A stretch of DNA of 64,000 bases from Mycolicibacterium sp. MU0053 (GTDB taxonomy: Bacteria; Actinomycetota; Actinomycetes; Mycobacteriales; Mycobacteriaceae): NCBI RefSeq assembly GCF_963378095.1, contig NZ_OY726397.1:2356001-2420000 (forward strand). Reading direction: 5' to 3'. The position numbers and the translations under genes are program-made. The notes under the pieces were generated by a model that saw only the letters and a program-made list of their open reading frames with translations, searched no databases and had not been told where the DNA came from. This document shows positions 28,337 through 45,936 of the stretch, in pieces. How positions within the stretch are numbered: the stretch's first letter is position 1; each line of letters begins with the position of its first letter.

Positions 28337-29413
28337 TCAGGCCGCGGGACGACGCCCGCGGGCCGGTCGCAACGCCGCGAGCGAGAACGTCGTATGCACC
28401 AGCGAACCGGCGCGCTCCACCAGCGCCTTCGGGCTCGGTGGGATGGGCACCGGCGGCCGCGGGAACGGTGACTTGCGCTGCGGCGCATAGTGCATCGGCA
28501 ACCCCTTGCGGTCGCGCGGGGGATCGGTGAAGAACGGCGCCTCCACCAGGGGAGCATCGGCCGGCAGCTGTCCGGCCGCCCGCCGATAGGCCGACAGGGC
28601 CCGCGGGTGCAGGCGGATCTCGTCGGGCACCGCCCAGAACGCGATCTCGACCGCCTTGCCGATCAGCCGTAGCAGCACCTCGTCGCCCGGGGTCCAGCGC
28701 ATCCCGGCCCGCTCGCGGATCGCCGGGTCGAACACGCCGGCGGCGATCCAGCGCTGGGCGGCCAGCATCGGACGAAACATCTGATCCCACAACGGCGTCG
28801 GCATCAAGACGAACTTCGGCTTGGGGATCCGCATGGTCAAGATGTCCAGCGTGGCGGGGTTGATCTCGAGTTCTTCGCGGCAGGTGCGATCCCAGTACTC
28901 GCAGAAGTCCTCCCAGCTCTTCGGTACCGGCCGCATACTCATGCCGTACATCGCGTACCACTGCACGTGTTCGTCGAACAGTTGCCGCTTCTCGGCCTCG
29001 GTCAGTCCGCCGCAGAAGTATTCGGCCACTTTGATGATCAGCATGAAGAACGTGGCGTGCGCCCAGTAGAAGGTGTCCGGGTCCAGGGCGTGATAGCGGC
29101 GGCCCGTCGCGTCGGTGCCCTTGATGGTGTCGTGGAAACCCCGGATCTGGGCGCCGGTCTGGGCCGCGCGGTCACCGTCGTAGACCACGCCCATGATCGG
29201 ATACACCGAGCGGGTGACGCGCTGCAACGGTTCGCGCAGCAGGATCGAATGGTCCTCCACGCCGGCCCCGAGCTGCGGATACATGTTCTGGATCGCCCCG
29301 ATCCACACTCCCAGGATGCCGGTGCGGATGTCGCCGAAATACTTCCAGGTCAGCGAGTCCGGACCCAGCGGATCCGGCGTGTCAGAGGGCTTTGCATCGG
29401 CGGTGGTGGTCAT
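28337..29413 (-). CDS. DUF2236 / MpaB-like oxygenase family protein (Rv1645c-like)
   Basis: This 358-residue soluble protein of the MpaB/rubber oxygenase-like DUF2236 family is proposed to bind a b-type haem. The N-terminal region (SLTWKYFGDIRTGILGVWIG) and the HSILLREPLQRVTRSVYPIMG block fit the family. Histidines occur in GFHDTIKGTD, WAHATFFMLIIKVAEYF and DEHVQWYAMYG. The last segment is proline-rich and basic. It corresponds to Rv1645c in position. The activity in mycobacteria is unknown, and the related MpaB cleaves a prenyl side chain. It is convergent with tsnR and divergent from the cyclase, with a GACAAC-N4-GTTGTC palindrome 44 bases upstream of its start. Confidence 0.85.
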   Translation of the reverse strand: MTTTADAKPSDTPDPLGPDSLTWKYFGDIRTGILGVWIGAIQNMYPQLGAGVEDHSILLREPLQRVTRSVYPIMGVVYDGDRAAQTGAQIRGFHDTIKGTDATGRRYHALDPDTFYWAHATFFMLIIKVAEYFCGGLTEAEKRQLFDEHVQWYAMYGMSMRPVPKSWEDFCEYWDRTCREELEINPATLDILTMRIPKPKFVLMPTPLWDQMFRPMLAAQRWIAAGVFDPAIRERAGMRWTPGDEVLLRLIGKAVEIAFWAVPDEIRLHPRALSAYRRAAGQLPADAPLVEAPFFTDPPRDRKGLPMHYAPQRKSPFPRPPVPIPPSPKALVERAGSLVHTTFSLAALRPARGRRPAA

Positions 29414-29456
29414 CGGCCCTCCTCATCCGGTGGACAGGTGACCCCACGCTATATCT

Positions 29457-29472
29457 GACAACCGCTGTTGTC
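29457..29472. promoter_or_regulatory. Palindromic operator GACAAC-CGCT-GTTGTC
   Basis: A perfect inverted repeat with 6-bp arms and a 4-bp spacer lies 44 bases upstream of the DUF2236 start, beside the A/T-rich GCTATATC that could be a -10 box for it. Size and symmetry suit a TetR-type regulator, but none is adjacent; a local regulator is expected elsewhere in the genome. It could also act on the divergent cyclase promoter 145 bases away. Confidence 0.5.
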
Positions 29473-29616
29473 TACGGCTTCGGCGCGCGTGGTGGGTTCT
29501 GTTATCTACCCGCCGTCGCAACGCCACGTGCATGTGACTAGCGGTTCGGCCCGGCACGTGGAATCGCCGTCCAGGGCCGTTGGTCAGTTCTGGGGCGAGC
29601 ACATACGCTGACCCGA

Positions 29617-30471
29617 GTGGAGCCCGAACCGCCTGAGGACGAGCTACGAGGGGCCGGCCGGGAACTCGACGGCGGCCGGCTCGACGAGACCGATCACCGC
29701 CCCGAGTTGGTGGCCCTCGTCAAGCGCGCGCGTCGGCTGCTGCCCGGCGATCCGGAGTTCGGCGACCCCCTGTCGACGGCGGGCCAGGGCGCCCCGCGAG
29801 CGGCCGCCCGCACCGCCGACAAGTTCCTCCGGGGACGCGATGCGGCCTCGCGTGAGTTGAGTCTGGCCGGTCTGCAGGTGTGGCAGGCGCTGACCGAGAA
29901 GGTGGCGCGGCGGCCGGCGAACGCGGAGGTCACCATTGTCTTCACCGACCTGGTCGGCTTCTCGGCGTGGTCGCTGACGGCAGGTGACGACGCCACCCTG
30001 CGCCTGCTGCGCCGGGTCGCGGCGGCCGTCGAGCCACCGCTGCTGGAACGGGGCGGCCACATCGTCAAGCGGATGGGCGACGGCACCATGGTGGTGTTCC
30101 GCAGTCCGACGGTGGCCATCGCCGCCGCCGTCCGGGCCCACGAGGCGCTCGAGCTTGTCGAGGTGGACGGTTACACGCCGAGGATGCGGATCGGGATCCA
30201 CACCGGACGCCCGCAACGCATCGGGTCGGACTGGCTCGGCGTCGACGTCAACATCGCGGCCAGGGTGATGGAGCGCGGCACCCGCGGCGGCATCGTCGTC
30301 TCGGGAGCCACCCTGGAATCGGTCACCGGTGCGGATCTCGAGCAGCTCGGGGTGAGCGCCAAGCGGGTGCGCCGACCGGTGTTCGCGGCCCGGCCCAGCG
30401 GCGTCCCCACCGACCTGATGATGTACTGGCTGCGCACCCGCCGGGACGCCGGGGTCGACGGCGAGGGCTGA
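29617..30471 (+). CDS. Class III adenylyl cyclase (Rv1647-like)
   Basis: This 284-residue soluble cyclase makes cAMP from ATP. Residues 1-95 are a linker/N-domain; the catalytic domain runs from about 102 to 250. Metal-binding Asp111 (VIFTDLVGFS) and Asp155 (RMGDGTMVVF) are present. Lys151 and Asp210 (WLGVDVNIAARV) set adenine specificity, and Asn212 and Arg216 stabilise the transition state. All six canonical positions are therefore intact, so the protein can be active as a homodimer. Rv1647 of M. tuberculosis is the counterpart by position. The start is GTG 29617. The stop lies 3 bases from the pseudogene end on the opposite strand. The PE gene found beside it in M. tuberculosis is absent here. 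Confidence 0.93.
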   Translation: MEPEPPEDELRGAGRELDGGRLDETDHRPELVALVKRARRLLPGDPEFGDPLSTAGQGAPRAAARTADKFLRGRDAASRELSLAGLQVWQALTEKVARRPANAEVTIVFTDLVGFSAWSLTAGDDATLRLLRRVAAAVEPPLLERGGHIVKRMGDGTMVVFRSPTVAIAAAVRAHEALELVEVDGYTPRMRIGIHTGRPQRIGSDWLGVDVNIAARVMERGTRGGIVVSGATLESVTGADLEQLGVSAKRVRRPVFAARPSGVPTDLMMYWLRTRRDAGVDGEG

Positions 30472-30474
30472 GGC

Positions 30475-31000
30475 TCAACGGAATTCGTCGGCGGAAGCCT
30501 CGACCCAGTCCGACCGCCACGACAGCGGAGCCGGGTCCTCGAGCAATTCCCGGGCATCAGCCACTCGTAGAGCTCGGCGTAGGTCCGGGTGCCGTGGCGT
30601 CCGGACCGCCGATTGAGCATCGAGGGGTCCAGTTCGGCGAAGCTGTCCAGGCCCATCGACGCCACCAGTTGCGCGGCGGTCTTGTCCGGCACGTGCAGGG
30701 CCTGGGCCAACCCGGGATCCTGGGTTGCGACTCCGGTGGGGCAGCGGTTGGTGTTGCACTTCAACGCCTGGATGCAACCGACGTCGCCCTTGGTCCCCTT
30801 GGCGCGCTCGTAGACCATGTCGCGGGTCTCGCGGTCGAATGGCGTGCAATCAGGTAGCGCACGTGCCCGATGATCGGGAAGGCCCGCAGGATGCTGTGCC
30901 GGGTTTGCAGCAGCCACCACGCGGGGTGGCCGAGGACGGCCGGCAACCCCAACAGGACGGCCGCGGCCATGACCCCGGCGACCAGCAATGACCTCAGCAC
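30475..31000 (-). pseudogene. FMN-binding glutamate synthase family protein, remnant with internal deletions and frameshift
   Basis: Pieces of one protein appear in three frames. An N-terminal membrane segment (AVLGHPAWWLLQTRHSIL, RAFPIIGHVRYL) starts at GTG 31000. In the next frame come TPFDRETRDMVYERAKG, then at once the far C-terminal CIQALKCNTNRCPTG and VASMGLDSFAELDPSML to YAELYEWLMPG. A third frame gives ELLEDPAPLSWRSDW to the stop. Intact members of this glutamate synthase-like family are about 530 residues, with the order membrane helix - FxREQRxxVYxRAKG - large FMN/Fe-S core - CIQALKCNTNRCPTG. Most of the core is missing. This points to two deletions (one of about 25 codons, one of several hundred) plus a frameshift near the end. 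The remnant cannot make a functional enzyme. Confidence 0.85.
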
Positions 31001-31027
31001 GGCGCGAGGGTACCAACGGTCATCACC

Positions 31028-31033
31028 TATGAT
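31028..31033 (+). promoter_or_regulatory. Candidate -10 element (TATGAT) for pheST
   Basis: TATGAT, one base from the TATAAT consensus, lies 55 bases before the pheS start in the short interval after the pseudogene. No good -35 is visible, which is common in mycobacteria. It is followed by the strong ribosome site GAGGAGG at 31070-31076. Confidence 0.4.
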
Positions 31034-31068
31034 CAGCACTGGCGTCACACCGGTGTCGCAACTGTTGA

Positions 31069-32123
<1,055 letters not shown>

Positions 32124-32124
<1 letters not shown>

Positions 32125-34619
32125 TGCGTCTGCCCTACAGCTGGCTGCGTGAGGCCGTGCGCGCGGGCGCGCCGGACTTCGACGTGACCCCCGCCGAACT
32201 CGAGCAGGCGTTGATCGGCGTCGGCCACGAGGTCGAGGACGTCATCGCGCTCGGCCCCGTCAGCGGTCCGCTGACCGTGGGCCGGGTGACCGAGATCGAG
32301 GAACTCACCGAGTTCAAGAAGCCGATCCGGGCCTGCAAGGTGGCGGTGGGGGAGTCCGAGCCCCGCGACATCGTCTGCGGCGCCACGAATTTCGTGGTCG
32401 GTGACACCGTGGTGGTGGCCTTGCCCGGCGCCACGCTGCCCGGCGATTTCCAGATCGCCACCCGCAAGACCTACGGCCGGATCTCCGACGGCATGATCTG
32501 CTCGGCCGCCGAACTCGGCCTCGGCAGCGACCAGTCCGGGATTCTGGTGCTGCCCGCGGGCACCGCAGACCCGGGCGCCGACGGCCTCGAGGTGCTGGGC
32601 CTCGACGATGTGGTGTTCGACCTCGCCATCACCCCCGACCGCGGCTACGTATTGTCGGTGCGGGGGGTGGCGCGCGAAATCGCCTGCGCCTACGACCTGC
32701 CGTTCGTCGATCCGGCCGAGGTGGCACCGCTGCCCGTCGAGGGCGAGGCCTGGCCGCTGACAGTCGACCCGGCCACCGGCGTCAGCAGATTCGCGCTGCG
32801 CCCGGTCACCGGGATCGATCAGCATGCGCGGTCGCCCTGGTGGCTGCGTCGGCGCCTGATGCTGTCCGGGATCCGGCCCATCTCGCCAGCGGTGGATGTC
32901 ACCAATTACGTGATGCTCGAACTCGGCCACCCCATGCACGCCCATGACCGGACCCGCATCCACGGCGGCTTCGCGGTGCGCTTCGCGCGGCCGGGCGAGA
33001 CCGTCACCACCCTCGACGACATCGAACGCAAGCTGGATCCGGGCGACGTGCTGATCGTCGACGACGTCGCCACCGCCGCCATCGGTGGCGTGATGGGCGC
33101 GGGCAGCACCGAAATCAACGACGGCTCAACGGATGTGCTTCTCGAGGCCGCGATCTGGGATCCGGCCGCCGTCTCGCGGACCCAGCGTCGACTGCACCTG
33201 GTCAGCGAGGCCGGCCGGCGCTATGAGCGCGCGGTGGATCCGGCCATCTCGGTGGCCGCGCTGGACCGCTGCGCCACGCTGCTGGCCGAGATCGCCGGCG
33301 GCACCGTCGAACCCACGCTCACCGACTGGCGCGGTGATCCGCCCCGGCAGGACTGGTCCGGCGCTCCGGTGCGGATGCCCGTCGACCTGCCCGACCGGAT
33401 CGCCGGCGTGCGCTACGACGACGGCGTCGTCGCGGCGCGGCTGACCCAGATCGGCGCTCGGGTCGCCGTCGATGAGACCGACCCCGCGGTGCTGGTGGTG
33501 ACGCCGCCGAGCTGGCGTCCTGACCTGGTGCAACCGGCTGACCTCGTCGAGGAGGTGCTGCGCCTCGAGGGCCTCGACACCATCCCGGCGGTGCTGCCGG
33601 CGGCGCCGGCCGGACGTGGTTTGACCGCGACCCAGCAGCGCCACCGCGCCATCGGAAAGTCGTTGGCGCTGTCCGGGTTCGTCGAGATCCTGCCGACGCC
33701 GTTCCTGCCGGCCGGGGTCTTCGACACCTGGGGTCTGGCCGACGACGATCCGTGGCGGAACACGGCCACCGTGCTCAACCCGCTGGAGGCCGACCGCCCG
33801 CACCTGGCCACCACCTTGCTGCCGGGGCTGCTGGAGGCGTTGGGGCGCAATGTCGCCCGCGGCACCGCCGACGTCGCGTTGTTCGGGATCGCGCAGGTCG
33901 TCGAGCCCACCGAGCAGACCCGCGCCGTCGAGCTGATCCCCACCGACCGCCGCCCCACCGACGCCGAGATCGCGGCGCTGAACGCGTCGCTGCCGCATCA
34001 GCCCCAGCACGTCGGCGTGGTGCTGACCGGCCTGCGGGAACCGCGCGGCCCGTGGGGGCCGGGGCGGTCCGTCGAGGCCGCCGACGCGTTCGAGGCGGTC
34101 CGCATCGTGGCGCGGGCGTGCGCGGTCGAGGTGTCGCTGCGACCGGCCCAGCGGCTGCCGTGGCACCCGGGCCGGTGCGCCGAGGTGTTCGTGGGCGAGA
34201 CCAGCGTGGGCTTCGCCGGACAACTGCACCCCGCGGTCGTCGAACGGGCCGGGTTGCCCAAGGGCACCTGCGCGGCCGAACTCGACCTCGAGGCGATCCC
34301 GATCACGGTGCCGCTGCCGGCGCCGCGGGTCTCCCCGTTCCCGGCCGTGTTCCAGGACGTCAGCCTGGTGGTCGACGACGACGTCCCCGCGCAGGCCGTC
34401 ATCGACGCGGTCCGGGCGGGCGCGGGTGACCTGCTCGAGGCGGTCGAGTTGTTCGACGTCTACACCGGCCCGCAGATCGGGGCGGGCCGCAAGTCGCTGA
34501 CGCTGGCGCTGCGATTCCGCGCCCCCGATCGGACGCTGACCGAGGACGAGGCCAGCGTCGGCCGCGAGGCCGCGGTCCGGCACGCGAACGCCGCCGTCGG
34601 GGCCACCGCGCGGACCTGA
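32124..34619 (+). CDS. pheT: Phenylalanine-tRNA ligase beta subunit
   Basis: This 831-residue beta subunit has the usual domain order. An N-terminal [12 protein letters not shown] is followed by an EMAP/OB tRNA-binding domain ([24 protein letters not shown]). The B3/B4 editing region follows ([41 protein letters not shown]). Then come B5, a catalytic-like core lacking activity ([15 protein letters not shown]), and the anticodon-binding ferredoxin-like end ([19 protein letters not shown] to [15 protein letters not shown]). Its ATG overlaps the pheS stop. The 102 bases after its stop end in the ArgR box of the next operon. Confidence 0.97.
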
Positions 34620-34685
34620 TTTCGGCGCGGTTTCCCGCGGCCAGCGCCGGTTTCCGCGCCCAAATCGCTGCCGCGACGGAATTAG

Positions 34686-34713
34686 TTTGCATATGACTGC
34701 ATAATCATGCAAA
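34686..34713 (+). promoter_or_regulatory. Candidate ArgR binding site (ARG box) before argC
   Basis: TTTGCAT (34686-34692), TGCAT (34698-34702) and ATGCAAA (34707-34713) form overlapping inverted repeats. The clearest palindrome is TGCATAATCATGCA, and the outer arms TTTGCAT/ATGCAAA also pair. The AT-rich patch stands alone in GC-rich sequence, 8 bases before the argC start. ARG boxes of ArgR family repressors are AT-rich imperfect palindromes of about 18 bp with a CAT core, often as a tandem. The operon encodes an ArgR. Site use is inferred. Confidence 0.7.
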
Positions 34714-34721
34714 ATCGGTGA

Positions 34722-36948
<2,227 letters not shown>

Positions 36949-36952
<4 letters not shown>

Positions 36953-37814
36953 GCGTCGCGACCAAAGCGCAGATCCTCGCCGAGGCGTTGCCGTGGCTGA
37001 CTCAGTTGCACGGCAAGACGGTCGTGGTGAAGTACGGCGGCAACGCCATGACCGACGACGTGCTCAAGGCGGCGTTCGCCGCCGACATGGTGTTTCTGCG
37101 CAACTGCGGTATCAAGCCCGTCGTGGTGCACGGCGGCGGCCCGCAGATCAGTGCGATGCTCAAGAAGCTCGGCATTGCCGGTGATTTCAAGGGCGGCTTC
37201 CGGGTTACCACACCGGAGGTGCTCGACGTCGTGCGCATGGTGCTGTTCGGTCAGGTCGGCCGCGAACTGGTCAACCTGATCAATGCGCACGGTCCGTACG
37301 CGGTGGGCCTCACCGGCGAGGACGCCCGGCTGTTCACCGCGGTACGGCGCAGCGTCCTGGTCGAGGGGATCTCCACCGACATCGGCCTGGTGGGCGACAT
37401 CGATGAGGTCAACACCGCCGCGGTGGTGGATCTGATTGCGGCCGGGCGCATCCCGGTGGTCTCGACCATTGCCCCCGACGCCGACGGCGTGGTGCACAAC
37501 ATCAACGCCGACACCGCGGCGGCCGCGCTGGCCGAGGCGCTCGGCGCCGAGAAGCTGTTGATGCTCACCGACATCGAGGGCCTCTACACCGACTGGCCCA
37601 ACCGCGACTCGCTGGTCACCGAGATCGACACCGGCGCGCTGACCCAGCTGCTGCCCAGCCTGGAAGCCGGGATGGTGCCCAAGGTCGAGGCGTGCCTGCG
37701 GGCCGTGGCGGGCGGGGTGCCCAGCGCGCACGTCATCGACGGCCGGGTCGAGCACTGCGTCCTGGTCGAGTTGTTGACCGACGAGGGCGCCGGAACGAAA
37801 GTGGTGCCGGAAGC

Positions 37815-37818
<4 letters not shown>
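36949..37818 (+). CDS. argB: Acetylglutamate kinase
   Basis: This 289-residue amino acid kinase phosphorylates N-acetylglutamate. The ATP site lysine lies in [10 protein letters not shown], the substrate glycine loop is [10 protein letters not shown], and LVGDIDEVN and [15 protein letters not shown] complete the fold. The C-terminal part (GAGTKV) is typical. Arginine feedback-sensitive forms have an extra N-terminal helix; here the first 20 residues ([18 protein letters not shown]) fit that. It overlaps argJ by ATGA at 36949-36952 and argD by ATGA at 37815-37818. Confidence 0.97.
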
Positions 37819-40464
<2,646 letters not shown>

Positions 40465-40500
40465 AGAGCCAAGAGAAAACGATGATGAAGGAGAACGGTG

Positions 40501-43112
<2,612 letters not shown>

Positions 43113-43128
43113 TCACTACGCTGCAAGC

Positions 43129-44004
43129 ATGGCTGAACGGCTCACGTTCATCTCGGCGGGCACCCGTTGCGTCGCCCAGCTGTATCGCGGCGCCGGGACG
43201 GGCGGCGCGTGCGTGGTGCTGTGTACCGGATTCGGCGGCACCCAGGACACGCCCGCACTGGTGGCCACGGCGCGGGATTTCGCCCGCGCCGGCTACCACG
43301 CGGTGACGTTCGACTACCGCAGCTTCGGGCTCAGCGACGGACAACCGCGCCAGGTGGTGAGCATCGCGGGACAGCTCGACGACATCGCCGCGGCTCTGGC
43401 CTGCGCCCGGGGCCTCGACGGCGTCGACCCGGAGCGGATCGTGCTGTGGGGCACCTCGCTGGGCGGCGGGCACGTCATCGCCGCGGCGTCGCGGGATCCC
43501 GGCGTTGCGGCCGTCATCGCTCAGATCCCGTTCAACGGATTTCCCCGCCGGGTCCAGGGGCGATCCCTCGGCGGCACCGTGCGCCTGCTTGCGGCGATGG
43601 TCGGCGATTGGCTGCGCGGCAAGCTGCGGCTGCCGCCGTGGTACCTGCCGGCCGTCGGCGGCCCGGGAGAATTCGCGGTGATGGCCAGCGCCGAGGCGCA
43701 CCGCGTGATCGCCGGGATGGACAGCCCCACCTGGCGCAACGAGGTGGCCCCGCGGGCGCTGCTGGAGATGATGCGTTACCGGCCCGCGCAATTCGCCCCG
43801 CGGGTGGCGTGTCCGGTGCTGGTGTGCATCGGAGACCGCGACGCCGAGACCCCGCCGGAGTTGTCGGGCGCGCTGGCCGAGGCGGTGCCCCATGGCGAAT
43901 TGAAGAGCTATCCGGTACCGCATTTCGAGTTCTACACCGACGCCATCCGCCCGCAGGTGGTAGCCGACCAGATCGCGTTCCTGCGCCGGGTCACGGCGGC
44001 CTGA
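43129..44004 (+). CDS. Alpha/beta hydrolase
   Basis: This 291-residue alpha/beta-hydrolase has the oxyanion region VVLCTGFGGTQDT, the nucleophile elbow LWGTSLGGGHV (Ser in GTSLGG), a catalytic Asp region CIGDRDAETPP and His in VPHFEFYTD. It resembles the dienelactone hydrolase/acetylxylan esterase-like proteins seen after the arginine operon in mycobacteria. There is no signal peptide, so it is cytoplasmic. The substrate is unknown. It lies 16 bases after argH on the same strand and converges on the ABC-F gene. Confidence 0.87.
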   Translation: MAERLTFISAGTRCVAQLYRGAGTGGACVVLCTGFGGTQDTPALVATARDFARAGYHAVTFDYRSFGLSDGQPRQVVSIAGQLDDIAAALACARGLDGVDPERIVLWGTSLGGGHVIAAASRDPGVAAVIAQIPFNGFPRRVQGRSLGGTVRLLAAMVGDWLRGKLRLPPWYLPAVGGPGEFAVMASAEAHRVIAGMDSPTWRNEVAPRALLEMMRYRPAQFAPRVACPVLVCIGDRDAETPPELSGALAEAVPHGELKSYPVPHFEFYTDAIRPQVVADQIAFLRRVTAA

Positions 44005-44006
44005 GC

Positions 44007-45788
44007 TCAGTCGAGTTCCTCGGACAGCTCGAGCCAGCGCGCCTCCAGCTCACCGACCTCGGCCTCGAGCGCGCGCAGCTCATCGGTGAGCCGTGCCAGG
44101 CCGACGTGATCGGCCTGGTCGTGGTCGGCGAGTTGCTGGTGTTTGGCCGCGATCCGATCCGACAGCTTGGCCAGCGACCGGTCCAGCGCGGCGATCTCCT
44201 TCTCGACCGCACGCTGCTCGGCTCCGGAAAGCCCGGGCGCGGCAGGGGTTTTCGGGGGCTGCGACCCGGGGGCCGGCCGGTCGCGCTGCTGCTCGGCCAA
44301 CCGCAGATACTCCTCGATGCCGCCGGGCAGGTGCCGCAGCCGGCCGTCCAGCACCGCGTACTGCTGATCGGTGACCCGCTCCAACAGATACCGGTCGTGG
44401 GAGACCACGATCAGGGTGCCGGGCCAGGAATCGAGCAGTTCCTCGGTGGCGGTGAGCATGTCGGTGTCGACGTCGTTGGTGGGCTCGTCCAGGATCAGCA
44501 CGTTCGGCTCGGACAGCAGCGTGAGGATGAGCTGCAGCCGGCGGCGCTGTCCGCCGGACAGGTCGGACACCCGGGTCGAAAGCTGTTCGCGGGCAAAGCC
44601 CAACCGCTCCAGCAGCTGTGCCGGGGTCATCTCGCGCCCGTCGACGACGTACCCGGTCTTGAGCCGGCCGAGCACGTCGCGGACCAGGTCCTGTTCGATG
44701 TCGGCAAGGATTCCGGCCTGCTGATCGAGCTTGGCCAACCGGACCGTCTTACCGCGTTTGACCCGACCGGAGTCCGGTGCCACGGTGCCGGCGATCAAGC
44801 CGAGCAGCGTGGACTTGCCGGCGCCGTTGGCCCCCAAAATTCCGGTGCGCTCGCCGGGACCGATCCGCCACTCGATGTCCCGCAGCACCGGCCGGTCGTC
44901 GTAGGACACCGATACGTCCAGTAGGTCGATGACGTCCTTGCCCAGCCGCGCGGTGGCCAGCTTCGCCAACTCCAGCGGGTTGCGCAACGGCGGCACGTCG
45001 GCGATCAAGGCATTGGCCGCCTCGATGCGGAACTTGGGCTTCGAGGTCCGCGCCGGGGCCCCGCGGCGCAACCAGGCCAACTCCTTGCGCATCAGGTTCT
45101 GGCGCTTGGCCTCGGAGGAGGCGGCCATCCGGTCGCGCTCGACGCGCTGCAGCACGTAGGCGGCGTACCCGCCGTCGAACGGTTCGACGACCCCGTCGTG
45201 GACCTCCCAGGTGGAGGTCGCCACCTCGTCGAGGAACCAACGATCGTGGGTGACCAGCAGGAGTCCGCCGGTGTTGCGGGCCCACCGGTTCTTGAGGTGG
45301 GCGGCCAGCCAGGTGATGCCCTCGACGTCCAGATGGTTGGTGGGCTCATCGAGCGCGATCACGTCCCAGTCGCCGACCAGCAAGGCGGCCAACTGAACCC
45401 GGCGGCGCTGCCCGCCCGAGAGCGTGCCGACCCGGGCGGTCCAGCCGAGGTCGGAGACCAGGCCGCTGACCACGTCGCGGATCCGGGGGTCGCGGGCCCA
45501 CTCGTGGTCGGCCTGCTCACCCACCAGGACGTGCCCGATGGTGTCGTCGTCGGCGAGCACGTCGGCCTGCGCCAGCGCCCCGACTCGTAGGCCGCTGCGG
45601 CGGGTGACGCGGCCCGCGTTCGGACGCACCGAGCCCGTCAGCATGCCCATCAGGCTGGATTTGCCGTCGCCGTTGCGTCCGACGATGCCGATGCGGTCAC
45701 CGTCGTCGACACCGAGAGACACCGATTCGAAGACGACCTTGGTGGGGTACTGCAGGTGCAGTCCCTCCGCGCCGAGTAGGTGTGCCAT
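44007..45788 (-). CDS. ABC-F family ATPase (Uup-like)
   Basis: This 593-residue protein has two ABC modules and no membrane segment, the mark of ABC-F translation or repair factors. Module 1: Walker A GRNGDGKSSLMG, signature LSGGQRRRVQLAALL, Walker B VIALDEPTNHLD. Module 2: GANGAGKSTLLG, LSGGQRRRLQLILTLL, VLILDEPTNDVD. The linker between them (RVERDRMAASSEAKRQNLM) is charged, and the last 70 residues form a coiled coil (EIAALDRSLAKLSDRIAAK, LRALEAEVGELEARW) as in Uup. M. tuberculosis carries a split pair (Rv1668c/Rv1667c, from memory) at this location; here the gene is intact. Uup-type proteins act in ribosome or DNA metabolism rather than as exporters. Confidence 0.92.
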   Translation of the reverse strand: MAHLLGAEGLHLQYPTKVVFESVSLGVDDGDRIGIVGRNGDGKSSLMGMLTGSVRPNAGRVTRRSGLRVGALAQADVLADDDTIGHVLVGEQADHEWARDPRIRDVVSGLVSDLGWTARVGTLSGGQRRRVQLAALLVGDWDVIALDEPTNHLDVEGITWLAAHLKNRWARNTGGLLLVTHDRWFLDEVATSTWEVHDGVVEPFDGGYAAYVLQRVERDRMAASSEAKRQNLMRKELAWLRRGAPARTSKPKFRIEAANALIADVPPLRNPLELAKLATARLGKDVIDLLDVSVSYDDRPVLRDIEWRIGPGERTGILGANGAGKSTLLGLIAGTVAPDSGRVKRGKTVRLAKLDQQAGILADIEQDLVRDVLGRLKTGYVVDGREMTPAQLLERLGFAREQLSTRVSDLSGGQRRRLQLILTLLSEPNVLILDEPTNDVDTDMLTATEELLDSWPGTLIVVSHDRYLLERVTDQQYAVLDGRLRHLPGGIEEYLRLAEQQRDRPAPGSQPPKTPAAPGLSGAEQRAVEKEIAALDRSLAKLSDRIAAKHQQLADHDQADHVGLARLTDELRALEAEVGELEARWLELSEELD

Positions 45789-45850
45789 TGCTGCCGACCC
45801 TATCGCCCGCGGCCGAGCGCGCTCGCCATCGAACGGTATTTCAGCCGTCA

Positions 45851-45895
45851 GCGGGCGTTAACCCGCAGTTCCGATCACACCTCTAGACATCTATA
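45851..45895 (+). promoter_or_regulatory. Candidate control sites ahead of phnD (PHO-box-like repeat, GntR-type site)
   Basis: This is the 148-base intergenic interval between the ABC-F gene and phnD. GTTAACC (45857-45863) and GTTCCGA (45868-45874) form a direct repeat with an 11-base period, the geometry of PHO/RegX3 boxes used at low phosphate. The same place shows GCGGG-CGTTAA-CCCGC. Downstream, CCTCTAGACA and ATCTATACGG (TCTAGA at 45882, TCTATA at 45890) resemble GntR/HutC half-sites. The phnF gene in the operon encodes such a repressor. Neither site is a perfect match, so this is a candidate region only. Confidence 0.45.
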
Positions 45896-45936
45896 CGGCA
45901 GTTGCACCGGACATCGGCGAACGAACGGATGAGGAC

